A stretch of 64,000 nt of DNA, taken from positions 1 to 64,000 of the forward strand of contig NZ_JASJOU010000010.1 in the NCBI RefSeq assembly GCF_030068605.1. Direction: 5' to 3'. Positions 26,473-35,222 of the stretch are shown here, piece after piece. Every line of letters starts with the position of its first letter. The first letter of the stretch is position 1. The position numbers were made by a program, and so were the translations under genes. The notes below the pieces were generated by a model, which was not told the origin of the DNA, did not search any database, and worked only from the letters and a program-made list of their open reading frames with translations. The stretch is from Xanthocytophaga agilis (GTDB lineage: Bacteria; Bacteroidota; Bacteroidia; Cytophagales; 172606-1).

Positions 26473-26892
26473 TTCCTATGGTATATCAGGCTAATACGTC
26501 TTCCTGATTCATATTAATATAAATAAAGGGTAGAGATTTCTTTTGGAAAAATGTCCTGTCTGTGCATTCTTCACTGCAAAATATTTTTCAGTGAGAAAAG
26601 TCAGGTCTCCTGACCAATAAAGAGTTTGCATAGCATTCACAGCAAATTTGCTTTTGATTAGAACTCCGATCATTTTCTCTGCTGCGCATAGTTCACTGCA
26701 CAAACAAAATTTGACCGGAATTCACCGCAAAATCACTGCTTGCATAGAGCTATACGCATGATGTCTCTCTTGCTGTGAATGATACGCAGATTAAAACTGT
26801 CTGATAAGAATAGGGATTACATAAATATCTCCTCCAACAAAAAAGGATCTGTTATGCCAGATCCTTTTTTGTTGAGAAGAAAAGCTCATATT
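26473..26892. other. 420-bp gene-free region with short direct repeats
   Basis: The stretch holds a dispersed TTCACNGCA-type motif at 26570-26580, 26636-26646, 26692-26700 and 26721-26732, with a shorter tcactgc at 26733-26739. Two copies are preceded by GCATAG. It closes with a terminator at 26835-26873. A minus-strand open frame here (26509-26703) looks spurious. Confidence 0.55.
26835..26873. terminator. Bidirectional terminator after the DUF58 gene
   Basis: Stem caacaaaaaaggatct / agatccttttttgttg (about 26835-26850 with 26859-26873) around an 8-nt loop. T-runs lie on both strands, just beyond the stop of the minus-strand DUF58 gene. Confidence 0.88.
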
Positions 26893-28218
26893 TTATATCA
26901 AGCCTCTTGCTTTGAGTTCCAGGTATTTATTGATAGTATTTACGGTTAGCTTTTGTGGTGGAGTAAGCACAGCATGAATACCATGTTGTTGTAGAACCTT
27001 CACAATCTGTCTTTTTTCAAAGGCAAACTTTTGTGCTATTGTTTGCTTGTATACTTCTTCTGTATTAAATACAGGCTTTTCTAATATTTCTGCTAACTCA
27101 GTATTCTCAAAAAACACAACTACCAGCAAATGATTTTTTGCTATCTGTACCAGAAAGGGCAGTTGCCTCTCCATACTGGATAAAGTCTCAAAGTTAGTAT
27201 ACAATATTACCAGGCTTCGTTGGGTAATTACTCGCCGGATGCGGGTATATAACAACTCATAGTCTGATTCCTTAAAGTTGGTACGTTGATTATACAAAAC
27301 CTCAAGGATACTTTTCATCTGCAGATTACTACGACTTGCAGGTAATACGGTTCCTATAGTATGATTAAAAGTAATAATACCGGCTTTGTCTTCTTTCAGA
27401 ACTGCGATATTAGAAAGTACTAAGCTTGCATTGATTGCATAATCTACCAGACTCATTCCTTCAAATGGCATCTTCATAACTCGCCCCTTGTCAATCACTG
27501 AATATACGTTTTGTGACTTCTCGTCCTGGTAGTGATTCACCATGAGGTTATTACGTCGTGCAGTAGCTTTCCAGTTAATGGTCCGGATATCATCACCCTG
27601 AACATATTCTTTTATCTGTTCAAATTCGCGGTTCTGCCCTATCCTCCTGATCTTCTTAATTCCCATTTCGGTCAGACGATCTGAGATAGCCAGAAGCTCA
27701 TATTTTCTCATTTGCAGATAAGATGGATATACAGGTACAGATTCGCCCTGATCAAAGATATATCGTCTTCGAACCAATCCGATTATTCCAGAAACAAAAA
27801 TATTAAGTGCACCAAACTGATATTCTCCTCTTTTTACTGGTCGTAATGTATATCGCACTTGTTTGTTCTCTCTAGCTTGCAGTGTTAACCGCAGATCCAT
27901 ATCCCGCAACTGAAACTGGAATGGTACTTCATCCACCATCCGGATTGTAACAGGAAATCCATATCCATTTTGCAAAGAAATATCTATTGGATTATCATCT
28001 CCATTGGATAGCTTTTCGGGTACACTTCGTTTTGCTCTTATTCCATTTTTCTGACGGTATAATAGCAGAATATCTGCAATCAACAAAAAACCTACAACCA
28101 ATAGGCTTACCTGAGCTATTGTGAAAAAAAATGGATAGGCAAAGCCCAGACAACACAGTCCGATAATTGCAATGACTACAATAAAAAAACGATTGTTGAT
28201 ATATAGAGATCGTATCAT
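26893..28218 (-). CDS. DUF58 domain-containing protein
   Basis: A 441-residue protein with two N-terminal membrane helices (FIVVIAIIGLCCLGFAY; ~10-55) and a soluble part holding the DUF58 signature (DDIRTINWKATARRNNLMV, ~205-223), followed by a von Willebrand A-like fold. DUF58 proteins are nearly always encoded beside a MoxR AAA+ ATPase, as here (86 bp downstream of it on the same strand). They are thought to take part in metal-dependent assembly or maturation of membrane complexes. The specific target is unknown. Confidence 0.9.
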   Translation of the reverse strand: MIRSLYINNRFFIVVIAIIGLCCLGFAYPFFFTIAQVSLLVVGFLLIADILLLYRQKNGIRAKRSVPEKLSNGDDNPIDISLQNGYGFPVTIRMVDEVPFQFQLRDMDLRLTLQARENKQVRYTLRPVKRGEYQFGALNIFVSGIIGLVRRRYIFDQGESVPVYPSYLQMRKYELLAISDRLTEMGIKKIRRIGQNREFEQIKEYVQGDDIRTINWKATARRNNLMVNHYQDEKSQNVYSVIDKGRVMKMPFEGMSLVDYAINASLVLSNIAVLKEDKAGIITFNHTIGTVLPASRSNLQMKSILEVLYNQRTNFKESDYELLYTRIRRVITQRSLVILYTNFETLSSMERQLPFLVQIAKNHLLVVVFFENTELAEILEKPVFNTEEVYKQTIAQKFAFEKRQIVKVLQQHGIHAVLTPPQKLTVNTINKYLELKARGLI

Positions 28219-28304
28219 AAGCTATTACTATCTGTAGTATTTCAGAAGAATCGTTCTGTCAAAACACACAGATACGTTAAAATGCCAGAAACACTTGTCA
28301 ACTG

Positions 28305-29276
28305 TTATCTGGGTACTTCAATACCATCCAGAATCTGTTTTATAATATCATCAGCTATTACACCTTCCATTTCTCTTTCAGGAGTCAGCATCACCCGATG
28401 GCGAAGTACAGGAATCGTGACACGTTTAATATCTTCAGGCGTTACAAAATCACGTCCCCTAATAGCTGCAATTGCTTTAGCCGTATTCAATATAGCTAAC
28501 GAAGCCCGTGGAGATGCACCCAATGATAATGAAAGGCTATTCCGGGTGTTATTTGTAATCTGAGCAATATACCGGATGAGGCTGGCATCCACACGAAGCT
28601 CTTTCACTTGCTGACGATATTGGGCAATCTGTTCAACTGTAAGCACAGGATTTACCTCTTCTATTGCAGTATGAGATGTTCGAGAATGTGCCTGTGTTAG
28701 AATTTGTATTTCTTCATCCAAGTTAGGGTATTTTACATCTATCTTAAACAAAAAACGGTCTAACTGAGCTTCTGGTAACCGATAGGTTCCCTCCTGATCT
28801 ATTGGGTTTTGAGTTGCTAATACAAGGAAAGGAGCATCCATCAAATACGTTGTACCATCAACCGTTATCTGACGTTCTTCCATTACCTCAAATAAAGCAG
28901 CCTGTGTTTTTGCAGGAGAGCGGTTTATCTCATCGATCAAAACAATATTTGAGAAGATAGGCCCTTGTTTAAACTGAAACTCTGAACTTTTCTGATTAAA
29001 TACCTGAGTTCCCAACACATCTGAAGGCATCAAGTCGGGAGTAAACTGAATGCGAGAAAATCCAACAGATACCGTCTTGGCAATCAGCTTGGCCGTCAAA
29101 GTTTTGGCTACACCGGGAACTCCTTCTATAAGTGCATGACCATCTGCCAGGATAGCAGCTAGCAGTAATTCTATCATTTCTTCCTGCCCTACAATTACTT
29201 TTCCAATTTCAGTTTTCACCTGGTCAACAGCATCCCTTAACTGGCTCAGGTCTGTGCGTGCTTCAAATTCGTTCAT
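28305..29276 (-). CDS. MoxR-family AAA+ ATPase
   Basis: A 323-residue AAA+ protein with Walker A GVPGVAKTLTAK (~55-66), Walker B NIVLIDEINR (~107-116), sensor 1 VLATQNPIDQEGTY and the family motif LPEAQLDRF. The C-terminal lid includes GASPRASLAIL (sensor 2 Arg). MoxR ATPases act as chaperones for VWA-domain partners. Here the partner is the downstream DUF58 protein, and the cluster continues upstream with DUF4350 and DUF4129 genes. Confidence 0.94.
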   Translation of the reverse strand: MNEFEARTDLSQLRDAVDQVKTEIGKVIVGQEEMIELLLAAILADGHALIEGVPGVAKTLTAKLIAKTVSVGFSRIQFTPDLMPSDVLGTQVFNQKSSEFQFKQGPIFSNIVLIDEINRSPAKTQAALFEVMEERQITVDGTTYLMDAPFLVLATQNPIDQEGTYRLPEAQLDRFLFKIDVKYPNLDEEIQILTQAHSRTSHTAIEEVNPVLTVEQIAQYRQQVKELRVDASLIRYIAQITNNTRNSLSLSLGASPRASLAILNTAKAIAAIRGRDFVTPEDIKRVTIPVLRHRVMLTPEREMEGVIADDIIKQILDGIEVPR

Positions 29277-29329
29277 TAATAAATTCTGTTTATGAATGAT
29301 TGCTAGATTATTTAGACACCGTTAGTATA

Positions 29330-30661
29330 TTATTTGATAAAATTCTGGATTCTCCGATTCAGATCAAGGAGTTGTTCTTCTGTGATAATACCCTGTTTCT
29401 GGATATACTGAATATATCTGAATAGTAATATAATTTCTTCTTTATCGTATCCGCTTTTCCGGGCAAGAGAAATATAAAATTCATCATCTATCTGATGTGT
29501 ACTCAGGTAAAAACGTGTACGTATATATTCCAGAAAATAGGTAATCTTCTTATCAGCAATATTTTTATGATCCTGATGTTGAAAATATAATCTTCCAATT
29601 GTCTCTGTAAATTCCAGCGTAGTATTTGCCAATGGCTTTATGATCGGAACAATACGCTGCCGGCGTTTTGCTTCAAAGAAAACAAATAATACCAGAGACA
29701 ACAAAGTCAGATAGAATGCCCATTTTAGTGAAGGCTCAGATAACAAGAAGCGAAATACGGATTGGCTTTCGCCTTGCTCTTCATTTTTTCGGATGGGTGT
29801 CATTTTTGAATCATCCCAGCGATCTTCTTCAGTTGGGGTGTCATATGATCCTTCCTCCGCTTCTCCATCCTCTGTTCTTGATACATACGTAGAGGCATAC
29901 GTGTCTTCTGTATAGAAGTCTTCCCAAAATACTTCCTGCTCGGGTAAGTATGAGAATGCTTTGGCTATATACGCTACATTCTCAGGATGAATCATATTGT
30001 AGTTGGAAAATGCCTGTGGCATTGTATGGATAAAGAAATAGCCTTTGCCCCAGGGAATTGCAACAAAATTAGTTGCAGTCTTTGGTTTACCTGTATTTTT
30101 ATTGCGAATGTCAATATCACTAATTTCTACTGTTCCTAATTGTATTGGAGGTATTGAAGTTGCAGAGTCTTCCCTGAGAATACCATATAGGTAATTGATA
30201 TGCGTATAATCAAATGAGTGTGAACTATGCATTTTAGGATCTGTAAAATTTATCTTTACATTCGATGCTGCCCACACATATTTGGATTCAATATCCAGTG
30301 TATCTTCTAACTCTCTGGAGAGGCTTGACGCCGCAATAAACGCATTGCTTCCCTTATATACCAGATCAAGCAACAAATGCAAATCACTTCGGCGCAAAAA
30401 GAAGTTCTTGTTTACAAACAAATAATTACCCTGTTTAAGCTGCTTCCTGCGTTTATAGAGTGAAGTTTGAGGAATATTGACTTTTTGTTTAGGAAAAAGT
30501 GATGGAAGCATATCAACCAATACCTTTGCTCCATAGGGTCTTTTATCCTGTGCGTAGTAATTCTCAGTCCAGTCAATTGGTCGTGGGGAGCTCACCTGAA
30601 GCATAATCAACAGAGTGATTGCTATTCCAAAAAACAAAAGAGGTGCGCTATATTTTTTCAT
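29330..30661 (-). CDS. DUF4350 domain-containing membrane protein
   Basis: A 443-residue protein with an N-terminal helix (APLLFFGIAITLLIMLQV), an extracytoplasmic DUF4350-type region (YAQDKRPYGAKVLVDMLPSL near 37-56 is diagnostic), and a second helix near 310-325 (WAFYLTLLSLVLFVFF). A cytoplasmic C-terminal helical tail follows. An acidic linker (RTEDGEAEEGSYDTPTEEDR) lies before the second helix. It is part of the conserved DUF4129-DUF4350-MoxR-DUF58 gene string; its biochemical role is not known. Confidence 0.87.
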   Translation of the reverse strand: MKKYSAPLLFFGIAITLLIMLQVSSPRPIDWTENYYAQDKRPYGAKVLVDMLPSLFPKQKVNIPQTSLYKRRKQLKQGNYLFVNKNFFLRRSDLHLLLDLVYKGSNAFIAASSLSRELEDTLDIESKYVWAASNVKINFTDPKMHSSHSFDYTHINYLYGILREDSATSIPPIQLGTVEISDIDIRNKNTGKPKTATNFVAIPWGKGYFFIHTMPQAFSNYNMIHPENVAYIAKAFSYLPEQEVFWEDFYTEDTYASTYVSRTEDGEAEEGSYDTPTEEDRWDDSKMTPIRKNEEQGESQSVFRFLLSEPSLKWAFYLTLLSLVLFVFFEAKRRQRIVPIIKPLANTTLEFTETIGRLYFQHQDHKNIADKKITYFLEYIRTRFYLSTHQIDDEFYISLARKSGYDKEEIILLFRYIQYIQKQGIITEEQLLDLNRRIQNFIK

Positions 30662-30718
30662 TAGTAATAATCATAAGAAGATTCTGTAAAGCTTTGGTCA
30701 GAGAGTAGCGTTATTTAT

Positions 30719-31600
30719 TTACATTATCCTCATTTTTTGCTCAAAACCAGAAAATCGTTGTTCAGCTTCTTTAAATGAAACCGCATCCAGCTGGAAATCA
30801 CCATACCATATATATTCAAATAAATAAGTCAGCTGTTTAAAATCTCCAAGTAACTCGTTTTTCTTGAGTTCCTTTACATACTCATAGTTAGTTTTATAGG
30901 GTTGCCAGTCGATCCAGTCTCTATCACTTAGCTGTTTCAGGGATTTAAGATAGAACAATCGTATTGCACGTTTGTGTTGTTGTTTCGCTACTGCATCTGC
31001 AATCATCTCATCGAAACTGATTGAGTGGATATCATTTTCGACATCTTCGAGTGAGAGTTCATCCGTCTTGGCAGAACGTTTAAACCAGCTTTTTGGATCT
31101 GCCCCAATAAATTTTATCAAAGCAAAAATTAAAAGGCCCGCAGAGATAATAATCACAATGATTTTGATAGTACGATCACCACCTGGCACTTTATCATACC
31201 CACGAAATAAACCATTCAGTAATTCGATTAGCCATGCCTTAAATCTTTCCCACCATGATAACCGATCAGAAGGTTGTTTGATATCATATTGATAATCACT
31301 ATTATTTACAAAATCACTTAATTTATCAGGATCAAACTTGCGAAGTTTTGTATCCTGTAGTTGAGGTTCTGCCACAACCGGGCGCCACTGTTGACGCTCA
31401 TGAACAGAGATCGGATTATCTTCTTCTGTAGCAGGTATGGCAACCGAATCTACAATTGCGTCTTTTACAATTGTAGTATCTTGTGCCTTCAGATGCATAG
31501 TAAATAGACATACACTCCATACGAATAGCACCCGACACAGAATAGAAGAAACCTGCTCAGAGAATCTGCCTTGAAATTTTGAATTATTATTTTTTTGCAC
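30719..31600 (-). CDS. DUF4129 domain-containing protein
   Basis: About 293-304 residues. It has a signal-like segment (ILCRVLFVWSVCLFTMHLKAQ) ending in an A-x-A/Q-type cleavage region, an extracytoplasmic part, one helix (KIIVIIISAGLLIFALIKFI, ~160) and a cytoplasmic DUF4129 domain. The DUF4129 motifs are SFDEMIADAVAKQQHKRAIR, LFYLKSLKQLSDR and TYLFEYIWYGDF. There is no ATG for the reading frame. I favour GTG at 31600, which gives a conventional signal peptide, over TTG at 31633. It lies 57 bp upstream of the DUF4350 gene in the same operon. Confidence 0.84.
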   Translation of the reverse strand: MQKNNNSKFQGRFSEQVSSILCRVLFVWSVCLFTMHLKAQDTTIVKDAIVDSVAIPATEEDNPISVHERQQWRPVVAEPQLQDTKLRKFDPDKLSDFVNNSDYQYDIKQPSDRLSWWERFKAWLIELLNGLFRGYDKVPGGDRTIKIIVIIISAGLLIFALIKFIGADPKSWFKRSAKTDELSLEDVENDIHSISFDEMIADAVAKQQHKRAIRLFYLKSLKQLSDRDWIDWQPYKTNYEYVKELKKNELLGDFKQLTYLFEYIWYGDFQLDAVSFKEAEQRFSGFEQKMRIM

Positions 31601-31689
31601 AGAGAGTATTGATTCCAGATAAAACAAGCACAAAAAGAGAATAAAGTTTTTTATCTATTTGGTTCTAAAGAATGATGTCCTCTTTACCA

Positions 31690-32700
31690 TTAATATTTTT
31701 CCTCTTCATCATAAAAATCGATAGAAGATTTCAGACTATTTTCTCCAGATCCAATGCTCTGAATCTTAGCCAATAAGCCACCCCCTCCTTTACGTTCTTC
31801 CAGATTAAAATAATGCACCGCAGCCATGACATTATGAATGATAAAAGTTGCCATATATCCTAACGTCATAAATACAATCATACTCACTATTACTACAGTC
31901 ATTGATGAGAAATCAGGAGTTTGCCCCGGATTAGAGCTAATCTGAGAAACTATAGAAATCATCATTATAAGGTAGAAAGGGAAAAAACAGATGAAGAATA
32001 CAGTACTCATAATAATTGTATTGACAAAACCCAGTCCCAAAGTCATCCACCAGTTATCCTGAACCAGAGAAAATGTACGTGAGATATTCTTAAAGAAATT
32101 TGTCTGCCCAAAATAAATTTGCGGAGTTAATACGCCGCCCAAATAAGGCATCAAAAAGATAAACAACCCAAAGCCTATAAAGAAAACAAGTAGAACGGCT
32201 CCAGCAGAGATAGTACTTTCCCCAATTGCGCCTACAGAAACAAAAAAGAGTATATTCACACCAAAAACAAATACAGATACTAATAATAGTTGTCCAGCTA
32301 ATCTGAAGAAATCTTTTCTGACCTGACTCCATACATCTCCCAACTGGATGTTTGGAGTCACCTCAGGGCTCTCTATATATAGTTTTATATAGGCATTTAT
32401 AACAGCTGTTATCATTACAAACCCCACAAAGAAGGAAAGAAGATTTACCAGATATGTAATTCCAAAATCTGTCCATGCAAACGGCAAAACACCTCCTCCT
32501 GTATTAACAGATGTAGACCAACTTTGCATGCGAATCATTAGTAAGGCTGTTACACCTACTCCTACCAACAGGAAAGGGCCACCTATAGATAACAGATACC
32601 TAAAAATGCGAAAGAAGTGCCCACGCATAAATGCAAATCCGGCATTAAATACCTGTCCAAAGTCACGGATTTGCTGAAATTGTATTTTCTGGGTGTTCAT
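31690..32700 (-). CDS. Polytopic membrane protein of the MoxR/SpoIIM cluster
   Basis: A 336-residue protein with about six membrane helices and an N-terminal soluble stretch (RDFGQVFNAGFAFMRGHFFR). The C-terminal tail is charged (SIDFYDEEEKY). It resembles the DUF4013/YciC-like membrane proteins that sit between SpoIIM and DUF4129 genes in Bacteroidota, but I cannot name a family with certainty. It is transcribed 27 bp after the SpoIIM gene and 56-89 bp before the DUF4129 gene. Confidence 0.82.
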   Translation of the reverse strand: MNTQKIQFQQIRDFGQVFNAGFAFMRGHFFRIFRYLLSIGGPFLLVGVGVTALLMIRMQSWSTSVNTGGGVLPFAWTDFGITYLVNLLSFFVGFVMITAVINAYIKLYIESPEVTPNIQLGDVWSQVRKDFFRLAGQLLLVSVFVFGVNILFFVSVGAIGESTISAGAVLLVFFIGFGLFIFLMPYLGGVLTPQIYFGQTNFFKNISRTFSLVQDNWWMTLGLGFVNTIIMSTVFFICFFPFYLIMMISIVSQISSNPGQTPDFSSMTVVIVSMIVFMTLGYMATFIIHNVMAAVHYFNLEERKGGGGLLAKIQSIGSGENSLKSSIDFYDEEEKY

Positions 32701-32727
32701 GAGTTTTTTTGTAGAAGCTATTCAACT

Positions 32728-33729
32728 CTATTCTTCAATATTCATTGCTAGTTGCTTCTTATGCAATTGCATAGGATAAATAACGAAATAATAGGCTATA
32801 AAGAAGGCAGATGTAAGAATAATAGCCAGTTTCAAAACAATAGGCATTTCCGTATGTCGGGTAACAAAGCCTTCCAGGAATCCAGCAACGATAAATATAG
32901 GAACTATTCCTACGGCAATCTTCATCCCAGTCATTGCACCCCGTTTAAAAGACTCCATTCGGGTATATGTGCCAGGAAAGAAGACAGCATTCCCCATTAC
33001 TATACCTGCACATCCAGCAATAATGATAGCAGAGATTTCCAATGTACCATGTATCCATATTGTAAGTGCAGATTCCAGTAATAATCCCTTTTGATAGAAG
33101 AAATACTGAAAGGCCCCCAACATTATTCCATTATTGACCAATGAAATTCCTGTTCCAAAAGAAAGCAAAAGAAATACTGGCATTATTCCCTGAAATCCAC
33201 CCCATACAAATGTTATAAATGAAACCATTATATTATTTTTAGTAATTGCTAAAAACATCAGGGTTTCTCCTTCCTGTTTATATATCCCCATAGGGTCTCC
33301 TTTCTCTATGTTATCCAATGTCATCTCAACATATCCATCACCAAGTATCAATCGCACAAATCTATCATCATGAGCAGCTGAAACAGCTCCAATAATTACA
33401 GATATAAAGAATATAAGAAACGAATATAATAACTGTTTGCGGGAAGCATACATTAATAAAGGCAATTCTTCTTTCCAAAAGCGAATCAATCGGCCCTTAT
33501 CTTCTTTCTTATTCCGATAAATAGATTGATGGACTTTCGCTGTAAGATTATTCAGATATAAAGTTGTCTGGCTATTTGGATAATGTGTACGGGCGTAGGA
33601 CAAATCATCTGTTAACTGAACAAAAAGCTCTGCCAGCTGATCAGGATTACTAGCCTGATGGCTAATTAACATTTCCTCGAATTGTTGCCAGCGTGGAGTA
33701 TTTTGTTTTACAAAGGAGGCCTCTCTCAT
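32728..33729 (-). CDS. SpoIIM-like (stage II sporulation protein M family) membrane protein
   Basis: A 333-residue membrane protein. A soluble N-terminal domain (WQQFEEMLISHQASNPDQL...YPNSQTTLYLNNLTAKVHQ) is followed by about five helices. The core IWIHGTLEISAIIIAGCAG is the SpoIIM/DUF95 signature (HGxxE). In non-sporulating Bacteroidota this gene accompanies RDD, DUF4129 and MoxR-DUF58 genes and has no sporulation role. It is first in the minus-strand operon and divergent from the RDD gene. Confidence 0.9.
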   Translation of the reverse strand: MREASFVKQNTPRWQQFEEMLISHQASNPDQLAELFVQLTDDLSYARTHYPNSQTTLYLNNLTAKVHQSIYRNKKEDKGRLIRFWKEELPLLMYASRKQLLYSFLIFFISVIIGAVSAAHDDRFVRLILGDGYVEMTLDNIEKGDPMGIYKQEGETLMFLAITKNNIMVSFITFVWGGFQGIMPVFLLLSFGTGISLVNNGIMLGAFQYFFYQKGLLLESALTIWIHGTLEISAIIIAGCAGIVMGNAVFFPGTYTRMESFKRGAMTGMKIAVGIVPIFIVAGFLEGFVTRHTEMPIVLKLAIILTSAFFIAYYFVIYPMQLHKKQLAMNIEE

Positions 33730-33929
33730 ATTAATTGTATGTCAGTCCGGAAAGATACTATTTTAATGGCCAAAGTATTTCGCTGGTAACCATTAACCTA
33801 TACAAAACCGTGTAAGAAATGTATCTTTTTGGATAAAGGCAAATATACAGGTTACCAAATAATGGTTTATTTTCTCTCATAAGCAAATGTCTATTCATCT
33901 CTGACGTAGGATTTTTTCAAGTATTAGGC

Positions 33930-33937
33930 TATTTTTG
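33930..33937 (+). promoter_or_regulatory. -7 promoter element upstream of the RDD gene (TATTTTTG)
   Basis: TAnnTTTG match 81 bp before the RDD ATG, in the divergent spacer with the SpoIIM gene. No -33 TTG is obvious. Confidence 0.45.
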
Positions 33938-34017
33938 TTTGACAATCCACTTTATCGCACATATTAGTCCTATTCAATAGCACATATTAACACCACATCT
34001 TGCTTATCCAGTACAGT

Positions 34018-34770
34018 ATGAACACTATACAAATTCAAACTACTCAGAATGTATTTATTGAATACCAGCCGGCGGGTGTAGGAGACCGTTTACTTGCAGG
34101 CATTATTGATGCTCTAATCAGAACAGCTTATTCTATTATTTTACTTGTGCTTTTTGGAATGGCTACTAATCTTATGGATCGCAGTTCTCCCGTAGCTAAC
34201 TTCGATTTTGTCAGCATACTCTGGTTGATTCTCAATTTACCTAACTTATTTTACACACTGATACTTGAGATAGTTATGGATGGGCAAACCATTGGTAAAC
34301 GAGCTCTTAATATAAAAGTGGTGCGATTAGATGGAACTCAACCTACAATAGGAAACTATATAATACGCTGGCTACTAAGAATTATAGATGTATATTTTCC
34401 CTGCGGTATTGGATTAGTTGCAATCATAACCATAAGCACTAGTTCTCAGGGACAGCGTCTGGGTGATATGGCTGCCGGTACGACTGTAATTACTATGAAG
34501 CGACGGGTTACGTTAGCCCAGACTCGTCTACCTGAAGTTGATTCAAATTATCAGCCTTTATATCCTCAGGTAGTTCGTTTGAGTGATCGGGATATTGAAA
34601 TCATCAGAGAGACCCTACAAACATATCATCGCAATGGCAACGATCCTTACTTACTATCCTCACTGGCTGCTAAATTGCAAACGTTGCTTGATGTACAAAC
34701 CACTCAATCGAATCTTGAGTTTCTACAAACTATTTTAAAGGACTATACTTATATCACATCCCAACAATAA
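34018..34770 (+). CDS. RDD family membrane protein
   Basis: A 250-residue protein with the RDD motif in GVGDRLLAGIIDALIRTAY (the usual R-D...D, ~21-39). It has three to four helices, including FDFVSILWLILNLPNLFYT, and the second family motif MDGQTIGKRALNIKVVRLDG (~88-107). The C-terminal ~70 residues are soluble. I chose ATG 34018 over the TTG at 34000. RDD proteins are structural or transport-like membrane proteins of unsettled role. Divergent placement next to SpoIIM is the standard order of this cluster. Confidence 0.9.
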   Translation: MNTIQIQTTQNVFIEYQPAGVGDRLLAGIIDALIRTAYSIILLVLFGMATNLMDRSSPVANFDFVSILWLILNLPNLFYTLILEIVMDGQTIGKRALNIKVVRLDGTQPTIGNYIIRWLLRIIDVYFPCGIGLVAIITISTSSQGQRLGDMAAGTTVITMKRRVTLAQTRLPEVDSNYQPLYPQVVRLSDRDIEIIRETLQTYHRNGNDPYLLSSLAAKLQTLLDVQTTQSNLEFLQTILKDYTYITSQQ

Positions 34771-34825
34771 ACTCTCCGGATTATGAAATCAGAACCTTAT
34801 GTCGTTTTCATAATTCTTCCTATTC

Positions 34826-35065
34826 ATGCAGGATCTTAAAGAATATACTCGCTCACAGCTAGCACTTAGAAATGGTCAGGATAAACCTGAGATATGGGTT
34901 GCCTATCGAGGCTTTATTTATGATGTCACCATTTCGAAACTATGGCGAAATGGCAAGCATTATGAACATTGGGCAGGTCAGGACCTGACTCCAGAAATGG
35001 AAGATGCGCCACACACCGAAAATGTTTTTGATAAATTTGAGGTTATTGGTATATTAGTAGGCTGA
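34826..35065 (+). CDS. Cytochrome b5-like heme-binding domain protein
   Basis: A 79-residue single-domain protein of the cytochrome b5-like family. RSQLALRNGQDKPEIWVAYR opens the fold, GFIYDVTISKLWRNGKHYEH carries the first likely heme-ligand His, and HWAGQDLTPEMEDAPHTEN the second. No signal peptide or anchor is visible, so it is probably cytoplasmic. Small homologues are common in Bacteroidota and anaerobes, with an undefined electron-transfer partner. It lies 55 bp after the RDD gene on the same strand, followed by a hairpin terminator. Confidence 0.85.
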   Translation: MQDLKEYTRSQLALRNGQDKPEIWVAYRGFIYDVTISKLWRNGKHYEHWAGQDLTPEMEDAPHTENVFDKFEVIGILVG

Positions 35066-35089
35066 TAATAAAAAAATTTATCATGACAG

Positions 35090-35121
35090 GTCGATAAAAG
35101 AAATTTTTTTCTTTTATCGAC
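35090..35121. terminator. Hairpin terminator after the cytochrome b5-like gene
   Basis: A 14-bp perfect inverted repeat, GTCGATAAAAGAAA (35090-35103) and TTTCTTTTATCGAC (35108-35121), with a T4 loop, 25 bp after the stop. The stem is AT-rich; the T-run lies within it and not after it. Confidence 0.65.
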
Positions 35122-35222
35122 GAACGATAGCACTTAATTAAAAAAAAGCTATTATTTTAGCGGAGGAATTGCTTTTTTTTAATACATTATTGTACTTCTG
35201 CTCCCTTATTTATTTCATACCA

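Noticed and set aside
26509-26703. 64-residue minus-strand open frame
   Set aside because: Coincides with the dispersed TTCACNGCA repeats and has no recognisable protein pattern; more likely a repeat by-product.
35169-35222. Upstream extension of the BadF/NagK-type kinase
   Set aside because: Encodes a hydrophobic stretch not seen in the family; ATG 35223 gives the normal N-terminus.
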